From assembly GCF_932276165.1 (NCBI RefSeq), contig NC_063995.1, forward strand, positions 11,346,001 to 11,410,000: a stretch of DNA of 64,000 bases. Direction: 5' to 3'. How positions within the stretch are numbered: position 1 is the stretch's first letter; the number at the start of each line of letters is the position of its first letter. Origin of the DNA: Plutella xylostella (Eukaryota > Arthropoda > Insecta > Lepidoptera > Plutellidae). Under the pieces are notes generated by a model. That model ran no database searches. It was given only the letters and a program-made list of their open reading frames with translations, and was not told the DNA's origin. A program made the position numbers and the translations under genes. Shown here piece by piece: positions 23,080-33,783 of this stretch.

Positions 23080-26049
23080 GCCTTCTGTAGTCCACTGTTG
23101 GACATAGGCCTCTCCTAACGATCGCCACCCCAAACGGTCACCCGCCATCTGCATCCAGCGGCTTCCCGCTACCTTCCGCAGATCATCAGACCAACGGGTT
23201 GGGGGGCGACCGACACGCCGTTTGCCGACACGGGGTCTCCACTCCAGAACCTTTCTACTCCAGCGGTCGTCGGCTCTGCGGGCTACGTGGCCAGCCCATT
23301 GCCACTTCAGCGTGCTAATCCTTTTGGCTATGTCGGTAACTTTAGTTCTCCTGCGGATTTCTTCATTACGAATCCTATCTCGCAGGGACACGCCTAACAT
23401 AGCCCTTTCCATAGCACGCTGAGCAACTCTGAGCTTGTGGATAAGCCCTTTGGTGAAGCACCACGTCTCGGCTCCGTAAGTCATCACTGGCAACACGCAC
23501 TGATTGAAAACTTTTGTTTTCAGACACTGAGGTATGTTTTCAGTGAAGATGTGTCGTAATTTCCCGAACGCTGCCCATCCGAGTTGGATTCTACGAGCTA
23601 CCTCTTTATCGAAGTTGGATTTACCTAATCGGATCACTTGTCCTAGGTAGGGATACTGATCGACAACTTCGATGGTGACACCTCCTACAGTTACGGGCGA
23701 TGATGAAACATGTTCGTTCGACATGACCTTTGTCTTGTCCATGTTCATTTTCAGCCCAACTTGTTTAGAGGCATCATTGAGGTCTGTGAGCATTTCGCCT
23801 AACTCCTCCAGCGTTTCCGCCATAATAACTATGTCATCAGCAAATCGTAGATGAGAGATATATTCGCCATTGACGTTAATGCCCAGTCTTTTCCACTCTA
23901 CAAGCTTAAAAACATCTTCCAGTGCACAGGTGAACAGTTTCGGAGAAATAACATCTCCCTGTCTCACGCCCCTTTGCAACTGGATCGGTTTTGTGCTATG
24001 TTCGTGTAATCGAACTGACATTGTGGCAGCATTGTACATACATCTCAACACCTCGATATAGCGATAGTCTATATGGCACCGCTGAAGGGATTGAAGCATC
24101 GCCCAGAGCTCAATAGAATCAAAGGCTTTCTCATAGTCCACAAACGCTAGACATAAGGGTAGATTATACTCCTCGGTCTTCTGTATAACCTGCCGAAGCG
24201 TGTGTATATGATCTATGGTACTATAGCCTTTTCGGAACCCGGCTTGTTCGGGTGGCTGGAAGTCGTCGAGTCTTTGCTCGAGACGATTCGTAATAACTCT
24301 CGAAAACAGCTTGTACACATGGCTCAGAAGTGCAATGGGTCTATAATTCTTCAATAGGGCTTTGTTGCCTTTCTTAAAGAACAAAGTCACTACACTTCTG
24401 CTCCATGCCTCCGGGCTTGTGCCTTCGAGTATGACGGAATTAAACAGCCTCCGAAGTGCTATTAAAATCGGTCTACCGCCGGCTTTCAGAAGTTCTGTCG
24501 TTATTCCTTCATCTCCCGGAGCTTTGTTGTTTTTTAGCTGTTTGAGAGCTATACTAATCTCGTCTAGACTGACGTCCGGAATATCTTCGGAATAGTGTCG
24601 GGTGAGTGGCGCTCGGCTGTCGTGAGCACCGCTGGTAATAGGGTTTTGTGTTGTGGTGTATAGCTGTCCGTAGAATCTCTCAATTTCTCCCAGAATTTCG
24701 GGCACTGATGAAACGGTGTTGCCAGTGTCGGTCTTCAGTTGGGTCAACAGAGTCTGCCGAACAGGTCGATCTCTAGCAAAGACTTTGGAGCCCTTGTTTT
24801 GCTCTATTGCGTCTTGAATGCGCTTGCAATTGTAGCGTCTCATATCGCAACGTCTTGCTTTGGCGATCTGTCTGTTTAGACGTCTGTATTCGACCATATC
24901 AACTGAAGACTGCAACCTCATTTCTCTCCGTTCTCTTATGAGACTCAGAGTCCCATCTGAGAGTTTTTGAGGTCCTCGGTTGGTTCGGGACGAAAAATAT
25001 TTCGATCCTACCTCTCGGACAGTTTCCACAAACCTATTATTTAAATCGTCAACTGTAACGCAATTCTCTAAACATATCAGGCGGTCGCAAAGCTCAGACT
25101 GAAAGCTTTCGGGATCCTGGATTTGAGCAGGAGTAGGACGGAGCGTGGACTTCATTAGACGGGAGCGTTCTATTTTGCAGTTTATATTCAAAGTGCCTCT
25201 TACGAGTCGGTGATCGCTGCCGGTCTTAACCCTACTGATCACTGAGACATCATTGAATATGTGCTTCTTATCCGTCAATATGAAGTCGATCTCGTTTTTA
25301 GTCTTCCCATCGGGGCTAATCCACGTCCACTTCCTTTGTGGCTTCTTCTTGTAGAAGGAGTTCATCATATAGAGGCCCTCCTTCTCCAAGAAGTCAGCCA
25401 GCATTTGCCCACGATGGTTCCGGACTCCAAATCCATGTGACCCCACTTTCGTCTCGCCGCCTTCTTGTTTTCCGAGTTTCGCGTTAAAGTCTCCCATCAC
25501 CACCGTGAAATGAGTAGTGAGCTTACGCAGGGCAGACGATACGTCTTCATACGCAAGTTCGACCTCATCATCGGTGTGCTTAGATTTGGGTGCGTAAACC
25601 TGTATGACCTTCATTGAGTATCGTTTAGATATTCTCAGGATGAGGTACGCAACCCGTGTCGACACACTTCCGATTTCAACGATGTTGTTGACGAGGGACT
25701 TGTTGACGATGAACCCGACACCCCCTTGGGACAGTTGGTCGCCCTCCCGGTGGTACAGCAAGTTTCCGGACTGGAGAATTTCCGTATCCTCTCCCTCTCG
25801 TCGGACTTCGGATAACCCTATAATGTCCCATTTTAACTTGCTGATTTCCTCTTCCAGCTCCTCTATCTTCACGTCTTCCCTCAGTGTCCGTGCGTTATAT
25901 GTTGCCAGGTGCAAGGGTCGGTTGGGCTGGTAGCCGACTCTCTGCCGGAGATTCTTCGCACCCCCTGCCCCGCCGTTACCGTGACCGCTACCGGAGTCCG
26001 GGATAGCGGGGCTGCCGGGGACTGGGGGCCGGGGCTTTGTTTTTTCCAT
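23077..26049 (-). CDS. RTE ORF2: endonuclease / reverse transcriptase, 990 aa, intact
   Basis: This is the replication protein of the RTE element. It nicks target DNA and copies its RNA into the nick. Residues about 45-290 form an AP-like (EEP-type) endonuclease: TYNARTL near 50, LSEVRR near 80 with the catalytic Glu, GDFNAKLG near 186, NEIDFIL near 252 and SDHRLVRG near 278. Residues about 500-780 are reverse transcriptase: YRPIALLS near 568, QAGFRKG near 602, FVDYEKAFD near 637, GVRQGDVISP near 694 and the catalytic FADD near 736. The C-terminus has WAGHVARR and a basic GKRRVGRPPTRW segment, usual in this clade. No stop or frameshift interrupts the frame and every expected catalytic motif is present. 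The ATG at 26049 overlaps the upstream small ORF by 62 bases. The TGA stop touches the tail. The protein is probably still functional, but this is inferred from integrity only. Confidence 0.93.
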   Translation of the reverse strand: MEKTKPRPPVPGSPAIPDSGSGHGNGGAGGAKNLRQRVGYQPNRPLHLATYNARTLREDVKIEELEEEISKLKWDIIGLSEVRREGEDTEILQSGNLLYHREGDQLSQGGVGFIVNKSLVNNIVEIGSVSTRVAYLILRISKRYSMKVIQVYAPKSKHTDDEVELAYEDVSSALRKLTTHFTVVMGDFNAKLGKQEGGETKVGSHGFGVRNHRGQMLADFLEKEGLYMMNSFYKKKPQRKWTWISPDGKTKNEIDFILTDKKHIFNDVSVISRVKTGSDHRLVRGTLNINCKIERSRLMKSTLRPTPAQIQDPESFQSELCDRLICLENCVTVDDLNNRFVETVREVGSKYFSSRTNRGPQKLSDGTLSLIRERREMRLQSSVDMVEYRRLNRQIAKARRCDMRRYNCKRIQDAIEQNKGSKVFARDRPVRQTLLTQLKTDTGNTVSSVPEILGEIERFYGQLYTTTQNPITSGAHDSRAPLTRHYSEDIPDVSLDEISIALKQLKNNKAPGDEGITTELLKAGGRPILIALRRLFNSVILEGTSPEAWSRSVVTLFFKKGNKALLKNYRPIALLSHVYKLFSRVITNRLEQRLDDFQPPEQAGFRKGYSTIDHIHTLRQVIQKTEEYNLPLCLAFVDYEKAFDSIELWAMLQSLQRCHIDYRYIEVLRCMYNAATMSVRLHEHSTKPIQLQRGVRQGDVISPKLFTCALEDVFKLVEWKRLGINVNGEYISHLRFADDIVIMAETLEELGEMLTDLNDASKQVGLKMNMDKTKVMSNEHVSSSPVTVGGVTIEVVDQYPYLGQVIRLGKSNFDKEVARRIQLGWAAFGKLRHIFTENIPQCLKTKVFNQCVLPVMTYGAETWCFTKGLIHKLRVAQRAMERAMLGVSLRDRIRNEEIRRRTKVTDIAKRISTLKWQWAGHVARRADDRWSRKVLEWRPRVGKRRVGRPPTRWSDDLRKVAGSRWMQMAGDRLGWRSLGEAYVQQWTTEG

Positions 26050-26173
26050 CAGGAGGTGTATTTGCCATAATCACCGCGCTTGGCAGGCGTGTTGGTGATT
26101 CTCCTTTTTTACGGCGGGAGATCGCCGCCTCTGCTAGGAGAGGAGGTCGGGTCGATTTACCGCCGCCCGACAT
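25988..26173 (-). CDS. RTE short upstream ORF1, 61 aa
   Basis: A small basic, proline-rich ORF starts about 88 bases inside the element and ends 62 bases into ORF2, in another frame. It has no recognisable domain; a RRKK cluster near residue 20 and many Ser/Pro residues are visible. RTE elements are known to carry a very short ORF1 overlapping ORF2, so the position fits. Whether it is translated, or only steers ribosomes to ORF2, cannot be told from sequence. The ATG at 26173 is the first in the leader in this frame. Confidence 0.5.
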   Translation of the reverse strand: MSGGGKSTRPPLLAEAAISRRKKGESPTRLPSAVIMANTPPDGKNKAPAPSPRQPRYPGLR

Positions 26174-26261
26174 TCGGCGTTGTCACTCGTTAGCACCACC
26201 CAGGGGACACGTGTAGGGTAACTAGGGTTTGTACCTACGGACGTGAGCGACAAGCCCCCCA

Positions 26262-26272
26262 AATACATATTT
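26262..26272. repeat. TSD of the RTE insertion, 5' side
   Basis: An exact 11-bp copy of 23047-23057. It marks the 5' limit of the element, where the element begins GGGGGG on the minus strand. Confidence 0.9.
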
Positions 26273-28059
26273 ATAACCATAATATTATTTTTAAGACCGG
26301 AGAATAAAGTGGAATCGCACAAAAATACCCCACGATGTGTTCAGTGAACTCGGTGAATGATTCATAGCTTAAAATACCTTTAGATCCGTCTGCTTGTTGT
26401 CGAATTACTTACGGGTCATCATTTTCATTCCTCGTTCACACACCGTCAAGTACGGAGATCCGATAAATAATTACAATTCACTACGTTTCCTGACTGATCA
26501 CGACCGATGCTGCATACGGAGGACAATTAACTGCAGCGCAAACGTTAGTTTTTTTAATACTTGCTAACGTGATCTCGCTCTCACATGTACACTTGTGATA
26601 TAAGTATTAATGCCCATTTTATGTAAAGTTACAGCAGTGTTAATAGTATAATATTATATAAAAGTAATAGGTACTTTCATCATCATCATCATCACGACCC
26701 TTCACGTCCCCACTGCTGGGGCAAGGGTCTCCTTCCAATGAAGCAAGGGTTTAGGTACTTTAGTTCACATTATTGTATTAAAATTATGGCATAATATGGG
26801 CTTTAATTATTATTTCTCTACAGTATACATATATATACATACATAACGCTCATACACTTTCCTTACCTCGCAAGGGAATCTACCATCTTATTGCTTTATA
26901 ATTTATAGCTATTTGTGATCAGATCACCCATCCATTTGATCCGCTTGGAACACACGTTTGGTATTCCATTCTGTTTATGATGATCAAACAACATTAATTA
27001 TGTATCCTGGCAGACAGATGCCTCTTTGTGTATAAATGACAAAACGTATGTATTCAGCTCAATAGAATAATGTATTAGAAATTTGCAATAGAATGGGCTT
27101 CTACGGCTTTCTATTTCGATGGCTTGTTTGTACTTGAATAATTTATTTGAATATAAATCATTCGCAACCTTAACATGATTACTATGATGCTATATAGTTA
27201 TCGAAACTACATTATCATAATCTTTTAATTACTGAAAAGCCAATGTAATTGATAAGTAGCAACTTACCTTATATCGTTGTGCATAAAGTTATGTGACAGT
27301 TTTGAAAATTAATTTTATTTTAATTTTTGTATTGCATGAAAATATTAAAAAATGTTGTGCTTGCTGGAAAAGATAGTTAATCAAATAAAAATTGTAATCG
27401 GAACCGTCAGAACTTTATTATTTTAGTGTGAAATAACATACTAAAATTTTGAAAATCGTCCACAATATCTATGAGTCCTCACTTTGCAATGCATTGAGAG
27501 AACAGTCCAGATTCCCGACAGGATGATCAATTGGAAAATACAATGAGATTGAATGCAAAATTGTAAGATGAAATCTGGATTGACGTGACATTGACAAATG
27601 AATATGCGGATTTCACTGGCATTGACTATTGCAGTGAATATTCAAGAGCGGTGGTTTGAAATCGATAATTCCTCATATTATTTCATCACCGTGGACCACT
27701 AAGATATTTTGTATACTTTTTCTTAGCATGTAGGTGACGTAGAGCCCGTCTAGTTTGTCACTGTTGTAAAGGATTAGCTTGTCAGAATAGCTTCAGTCAC
27801 TGACTGATTGGGGTGTGCCGCTCGACGTATAATATAAAGGTAAAACGTACAGTTATTACGTCACTCGGGCAAATGACATTGGTCATAATAAATATAAACC
27901 TACGAAGTAAGAAACTAGTTTTTGCTTAATCTGAGATATACCTAATGACCAAAAATACTCGGACTTGCATACATTTTGGTGCTTCAATAACACGGAAAAT
28001 CCAAATGATTAGTCAGATGTTGATATCAAGACGTAGCTATGAATTCTGATCCTTATACA
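26273..28059. other. Unassigned AT-rich DNA
   Basis: Apart from the SINE end at 26678-26752, nothing recognised. Confidence 0.55.
26678..26752 (-). mobile_element. 5S-type SINE, 3' end only
   Basis: (CAT)n followed by CACGTCCCCACTGCTGGGGC and TCTCCTTCCAATGAAG: the last 75 or so bases of the family with its trinucleotide tail. Confidence 0.65.
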
Positions 28060-28150
28060 GTAATAAGTCACGTGACCAACAAAGTTTCTATGGAAAAAAA
28101 AAAAAATTTCTCGAATTTTTTAATTCTGATTACATCATGCAACACCCTGT
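28060..28150. mobile_element. Partial hairpin MITE (CAGGGTGTTGCAAAA family)
   Basis: The core TCACGTGACCAACAAAG and the right end GCAACACCCTGTA are present; the left half is missing. Confidence 0.6.
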
Positions 28151-28361
28151 ATTCGGCGACCCAGGTGCCTGAAATTCATCGAACGAGCTACCTATAAATA
28201 CTCCAGTTTGCATCTAAAAGCAACAACTAGAATCCATTAATCCAATATGTCGTCTGAACGCGATGCGTGTTTGCGGTGCTAATCTATTTCAAAGTTTCTA
28301 AAGACAGAGCGTCATAATGAAAATAGGTAGGTATGTTGATTATAATATATCATAATAACTA

Positions 28362-28556
28362 CAGGGTGTTGCAATCATACTATAATCTGAAATCAGAATT
28401 TCAAAATTCGCGAAAAAAAAAACTCTATAGTTTAAAGTCACGTGACCAACTAAGTTTCTACGGAAAATGATATTTTTTTTCACGAATTTTAAAATTTTGA
28501 TTTCAGTTTCGGGCTTAGATGTAACATGCTTAGTATAACCTTTTTGCAACATCCTG
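28362..28556. mobile_element. Hairpin MITE (CAGGGTGTTGCAAAA family)
   Basis: CAGGGTGTTGCAA at the left and TTTTTGCAACATCCTG at the right, TA on each side, with the GTCACGTGACCAACTAAG core shared with 28060-28150 and, loosely, with 7234-7496. Confidence 0.75.
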
Positions 28557-29114
28557 TATAAGTTAATACCTACAAGAGTAAAGTATGATTATGCTCAAGT
28601 AAATTTTACGGCTGTTTCTGAAAAGTAACATCATTGGAACCGGAAATAATAAACCGTTTATAAATAATATATAATTTAAGCATTTTTTTTATGTAATGCG
28701 ATCAACACAAGAAGAACATTTCACTATCCAATGAACGCATACCTGTAATATTCATAGAGCACGAATAGTATAAGTATGTACCTTCATAAATCCACGTGAA
28801 CTCCATAGGCAATATACAATATTATTATATTTATACATTATATATATTATTATACATGAGTGTAACTTAGTCTAATTACGCGGACTTTTACGGGCTAAGG
28901 GTCCAGAGATATTACAGTAATTACATAAACTAAGTAAATATTAGTAGGAGGACTTAACTAGAAAATGGTATAGAAACTATTTTACAACTTTGCGCTTCTT
29001 CCACTATTCACTTCAATTTCACAGAAATAACTTCAATATCGTTAGACGCCCGTTGAGTTAAACCTTCTTTATACAGTTAGCGAGCGAAAATATTTGGAAA
29101 CAAAACGGTTTGTC

Positions 29115-29517
29115 TATTATAAAGGTATACTAAACCGAAAGAAGATGACTCAGAGTCATTGTGAACAACGTTTATTCTACAAAATTTCAATGATGGCAAA
29201 AAAAACATAGAAACTTTGTTGCACACGTGACATTTTTTTTTTTTAAATCAAGTATTTATCCCAATTACATGTTTTTACTTAATTCTATCTAGCCACTATC
29301 GAAAACCACTAGGTTTATCTGTAGCAGCGAGTGTTACTGGCAGAAAGTTACTAATTACTTAACTAATTTAAACGAAACAGAGTTACATTACCTACTTCAG
29401 TATCTAACAATTATTTTATATCAAGCTATAATTTTTTTGAGAATTTTCGAAATTTTTTCAGAATAATCCCTTGAGTCATCATCTTTCGGCTTACGATACC
29501 AATTTTGCAACATCCTG
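29115..29517. mobile_element. Degenerate hairpin MITE (CAGGGTGTTGCAAAA family)
   Basis: GTATACTAAACCGAAAG and GATGACTCAG at 29124-29153 pair with the complementary arm at 29472-29503. The right end is GCAACATCCTGTA and the left terminus has eroded. Confidence 0.55.
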
Positions 29518-29669
29518 TATAGTGTACAATATAATATATTATATTATAAGAGCAGACGATGACGTGTCGGAACGTCCCAACGGATGTCTATGTATTTCTA
29601 TGGCCGTGTCATCGATCTAGATATTTTAGATGCTAAATAAATCCCATATAAATAACAAAATCAGTAACT

Positions 29670-30362
29670 TTGCACCTAGGGAGCGTTTCATCTAATAAAA
29701 TCGAAAAACTCAAAATTGAATTTACTCACACAACGGATTTCTTGGCCCAGGAGCAAGTAGATCTAAAAAAAGATATCAAGGAAGCCAATGCCCGGATAAA
29801 AGCTATAGAAAGCAAGAATAGCGCTCTCAAGTCGGACCTATTGTCTTCCAATCGTCGTCTGGCCGCCTTGGAGAAAACCTCTCGAAGCCATAATTTGGAG
29901 ATTCACTGTGTCCCGGAAAAACGAGCTGAAAACCTACTCAGTCAGATGAAGAATATGTGTGATCATTTGGGTATATCCGTATCTGATAATGAAATTTGCT
30001 CAGTAAGGAGAGTGGCAAAAATGTACGAAGCGAGCGATCGGCCCCGTGACATTCTGCTTACGCTGTCATCCGAACGCCAACGCGACAACTTCATCTCAGC
30101 TTACAGACGTTTTAACCGATCAAACGGCTCTAACCCACTGAACTCTACACATCTTGGAATACAAGGTGACAGTAAACAGATTTACCTGGCCGAACATATG
30201 TCTCCCGAGTGCAAGGAATTACATGCTGCCACCAGGAAGAAGGCTAAGAGTCTGTCATACAAATATGTGTGGGCTAAATACGGCCGTGTTTATGTGAGAA
30301 AAAACGATGTTACTCCACCACTCTATATTAAAGACATGGACTTTTTGAATAGTCTGGTCTAG
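29670..30362 (+). pseudogene. LINE ORF1, 5'-truncated (coiled coil plus FP-like C-terminus)
   Basis: This is the remaining 230 codons of the RNA-binding ORF1 protein, which coats LINE RNA. The first third (SSNKIEKLKIEF to NRRLAALEK) is a heptad-like coiled coil, rich in Lys/Glu and Leu. The part after LEIHCVPEKRAEN, through RPRDILLTL and KYVWAKYGRVYVRK, resembles the C-terminal domain shared by insect LINE ORF1s and baculovirus FP proteins. The frame opens at TTG, not ATG, and the first in-frame ATG lies only after the coiled coil, so the true N-terminus is missing. ORF2 begins 58 bases after its stop. Confidence 0.75.
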
Positions 30363-30420
30363 CTCCGCGTGTATCTGTCTAGTTTAACGCACATATTCTG
30401 TTCACAATAGTTTTTTAACA

Positions 30421-33281
30421 ATGTATAACATATACTATCAAAATGTTAATAGGATTAGAAGCAAAACCACCGATGTCTTTCTGAATATATTAAATAGTAA
30501 TTATGATTGTATTTGCCTTACCGAGACTAATTTAAATAGCAGTGTTTTTGACGGAGAAGTACTTGATGACCGATATAATGTGTTTAGGAGGGATCGCTAC
30601 ACATCAACAATCAGTAAATCTGAAGGTGGAGGCGTGTTAATAGCAGTTCAAAAGCACTTAAATGTTATACAGCACCAAGGTCTGAGTAGTGAAATTGAAG
30701 ATATATGGATAACTATCCTCCCTAACTCTCCAACTATCAAAAAAATTAACTTATGTGTTCGTTACCTACCCCCTGATCTTTCTTATGATAAATCACTGTC
30801 GTTCTATAATAAATTACAGAATAATTTACTTGATCGGTGCGCCTCGGATATCAACTTAATAATAGGAGACTTCAACATACCAACTCTATCTTGGCATAAA
30901 GAGTCAAATTCTTCAAATATGTTAAACCCCTCAAGTCCTTCTGATTTTAGATCTAATCTTCTACTTAGTACTTTATCTCTTTGTAATTTGTTCCAATTCA
31001 ATAACATATCCAACAAAAATGGCCGATGGCTTGATCTGGTTCTGTCTAATGAAGAGTCTGTTACAGTCACTGAAACGGATCCAATCTCCAAAGTAGATAG
31101 ACACCACCCCCCTCTTTTAATCGAATTAAATCATATCTCATTACCCCCTAAAGGCATTAAACCTAAAAAACGATTTCGCTTAAATTTTGAAAAAGCAGAC
31201 TATAATAAAATACGTTCTGAACTAGCAACGATTGACTGGAATGACGTACTGTCTGATGATGACATTGATTCAGCCGTAGAATCTTTTTACGAAGTAATAC
31301 ATAACACCATTATCAAATATACGCCCCTTAGCAAAGATGACTCTCACATATATCCAGTCTGGTTTAGTCCTTCTCTGAAACACTGCTTGAATGAAAAACT
31401 TAAATACCACAGGCTGTATAAAAAGTACGGCAATCCAAGGGACTATGATACGTATTCTTTGCTCCGTACCAGGGCTAAAACATTAATTAAATCATGTTAC
31501 AAACAATTTATTGATTCTACAGAAGCTTCCTTAGAAAACAACATTAAGTCTTTTTGGAGGTTCATTAACAATAGAAAAGGTAAAAAGACTTTACCTCCTA
31601 GTATGCATCTTGGTGATAAAACTGCGTCAGATAGCCAGGGTATTACTGAACTCTTATCCGAATACTTTACATCTGTCTTTGAAAAAACAGACTTACCTAT
31701 TCCGGAATTTCAGCTGAAAACAATTATAAACGACAGTTTATCTACAATTAAATTATGTGAATTTGAAGTCATTAATAAAATCAAAACTCTATATCCTAAT
31801 AAAGGCGCAGGGCCCGACGGCATTCCTTCTAAATTCATTGTAAATTGCTGTGATCAGTTGTCTTATCCCCTTACCTTACTATTTAACCGCTCGCTTAAAA
31901 TTGGAGTTTTTCCATCATGCTGGAAGTTGGCTCATGTTGTGCCTATACACAAGGCTGGCGATAGCACCAATTGTGAAAACTACAGACCAATTAGTATTTT
32001 ATCCTGCATCGCCAAGTTATTTGAATCGCTCGTATATGATATATTCTTTAGTCACGTTAAGCCTTACTTGCATGAACAGCAGCATGGTTTTGTTAAAGGT
32101 AAATCCATTTTGAGTAATCTCCTGGAGTATAGAGACTACCTGTCTTCAGCGTTTAATGAAAGAGGACAAGTGGACTCCATATACACCGATTTTAAAAAGC
32201 ATTTGATAAAGTTAATCATTCTTTGCTCTGTGTCAAATTGTCGTGTTATGGAGTCCATGGTAGCCTTCTCCGTTGGGTGAAATCATATCTACACAAAAGA
32301 AGCCAGTTGGTTGCTCTGGGGGGTTACAAATCCTCACCCGTTTTAATAGATTCCGGGGTTCCACAAGGATCTCATTTAGGCCCCTTATTTTTCGTAATTT
32401 TTATTAACGACCTCATAGATAGGTTATCGTGTAGGTGTCTCTTGTATGCAGATGACTTAAAAGTATTTCATAGCATCAAAACAGACTTCGACTGTACCCT
32501 GCTACAAAATGACGCTGATACGATATCAGAATGGTGTAATGCAAACTTTATGCACCTCAATGTGCGTAAATGTTGCATTATAACATTTACTAATAAAAAA
32601 AGTCACATCAAATTTGATTACGCGATAGAGGGCCAGACTTTGGAACGTACAACTGTCGTGAAGGATCTTGGAATCCTTTTTGACAATAAACTTACATTTA
32701 GAGATCACTATGACTATATAATTAACAAAGCGTATAGTATGCTGGGGTTCATAGTTAGGTCGTCAAAAGGCTTTAAAAATCCTCACAGCTTCATCTATCT
32801 CTACAATGCCATTGTCCGCAGCACGCTTGAGTATGGCTCTACTATATGGTCACCAAATTACGAGATACACTCCAAAAGGATTGAAGGTGTGCAAAGAAAA
32901 ATGCTAAGGATTGTAAGTCACAAATCGGGCTATGGCCGTAGCTTGTCATCCTATAATGAAAGAATGACAACATTTAATGTAACGCCCCTTTATATTCGTC
33001 GGAAACAGCATGATATAATAAACCTTCACAAAATTATACATTCCTTTATAAACTCTCCCAACTTGATCTCCTTAATAAGATTTAACGCAAAACCCAACCT
33101 CCGTCATCCTAAACCATTCCATATCCAAAGTTGTAACAATAATATATCTTTTTTCAATCCAATTGTAAGAATGTGCCGTCTGTATAATGACTTTGCCTGC
33201 TCTAAAGATTGTGATGTTGATGTCTTCGATCCAAGAGTATATAAATTTAAAACGCTAGTTCGAAGCTTAAAACTTGAATAA
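30421..33281 (+). pseudogene. LINE ORF2: endonuclease / reverse transcriptase with one frameshift
   Basis: The ATG at 30421 opens an endonuclease domain (YYQNVNRIRSK at the start, CLTETNL near residue 35, IIGDFNIP near 142, DRHHPPLL near 222). A linker and the start of the RT follow (GAGPDGIPSKF near 465, NYRPISILS near 520, QQHGFVKGKS near 557). The frame is lost in an A-run at about 32192-32198, just before the block that should hold the first catalytic Asp. The downstream frame (32223-33281) continues with SGVPQGSHLGPL, then YADD at its residues 75-78 and the C-terminal domain. Stops are otherwise absent, so a single one-base loss is the main lesion. The copy should be inactive as it stands. 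Confidence 0.85.
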
Positions 33282-33497
33282 TTACTTGTATAATATAGAT
33301 TTACTATTATTTAATTTTGTATAAGCATTGCTGCTGTATACTTATAAACTTGTGTTAGCTTAAGATTTTCATGATGTGTATACATACCTAGGTAGTTAAT
33401 CTAGTTCTTAATTTTATATATGAATACCTCTTCTCATGTTACGATTAATTGCTGTTTTGTGTACCATATTGTTCAATAAAATAAATAAATAAAATAA
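33282..33497 (+). other. 3' UTR and tail of the CR1/Jockey-type LINE
   Basis: AT-rich, with no open frame. It ends with a TTCAATAAAATAAATAAAT stretch that holds a polyadenylation-type AATAAA and a tetranucleotide-like tail. Confidence 0.65.
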
Positions 33498-33521
33498 AAC
33501 ATCTGAAAGAAACCAAACGTA

Positions 33522-33783
33522 ACCTTTTTTCTTGTTTTTTTGTTTTGGTTATCTCACATACGGCCATCCGACCCCAAGCTAGGCAGAGCCTGTGTTATGG
33601 GTATCGGACAGCTGATATATCGACACAAATACATATATAGACAGATATTAAATATAAATATCAACATCCAAGACCCGAGTACAAATATCTGTCTTTAAAC
33701 AAATCCTGCCTCAGCCGGAAATCGAAACCGGGACCTTCAGCATAGCACTCAGGGCCACTAACCACTACACCATTCGACCGTCA
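33522..33783 (-). mobile_element. tRNA-derived SINE (family 1), minus strand
   Basis: Read on the minus strand it opens with a tRNA-like head: A-box-like TGTAGTGGTTAG at 33758-33769 and B-box-like GGTTTCGATTTC at 33718-33729. A body with CAGCTG and CCGATACCCATAAC follows, then a T/A-rich 3' end near 33522-33550. It looks close to full length. No clear TSD was found. It lies just downstream of the CR1/Jockey LINE tail. Confidence 0.7.

Larger units (their letters stand above)
23058..26261 (-). mobile_element. Full-length RTE-type non-LTR retrotransposon with TSD
   Basis: A 3204-bp element on the minus strand is bracketed by an exact 11-bp direct repeat, AATACATATTT, at 23047-23057 and 26262-26272. 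It begins on its own strand with GGGGGGCTTGTC and has about 88 bases of 5' leader. A short ORF and one long uninterrupted endonuclease/reverse transcriptase ORF follow, and it ends in a (GA)n tail. The exact TSD, intact reading frame and simple-repeat tail are what target-primed reverse transcription leaves after a complete, fairly recent insertion. Assignment to the RTE clade rests on the overall layout (short overlapping ORF1, single large ORF2, almost no 3' UTR, microsatellite tail) and on the FADD-containing RT with its C-terminal WAGHVARR and GRPPTRW motifs. Confidence 0.93.
29670..33497 (+). mobile_element. CR1/Jockey-type LINE, 5'-truncated and frameshifted
   Basis: This is a two-ORF LINE on the plus strand: a partial ORF1 (29670-30362), ORF2 split by a frameshift near 32195 (30421-33281), then about 200 bases of 3' UTR with an AATAAA-like signal and an (AAAT)n-type tail ending near 33497. 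The ORF1 frame opens without an ATG, and the N-terminal zinc finger usual in lepidopteran ORF1 is absent, so the copy is 5'-truncated near 29670. I could not find a convincing TSD. CR1/Jockey superfamily placement comes from the VPQGSHLGP and YADD motifs; a finer clade call would need a tree. Confidence 0.85.

Noticed and set aside
25604..25933. 109-codon plus frame inside the RTE element
   Set aside because: Antisense shadow of ORF2.
30804..31091. 95-codon minus frame inside the LINE
   Set aside because: Shadow of the LINE endonuclease frame on the other strand.
29640..33510. TSD for the CR1/Jockey-type LINE
   Set aside because: Several AAATAAAT-like words occur at both ends, but they are indistinguishable from the tail and AT-rich background.
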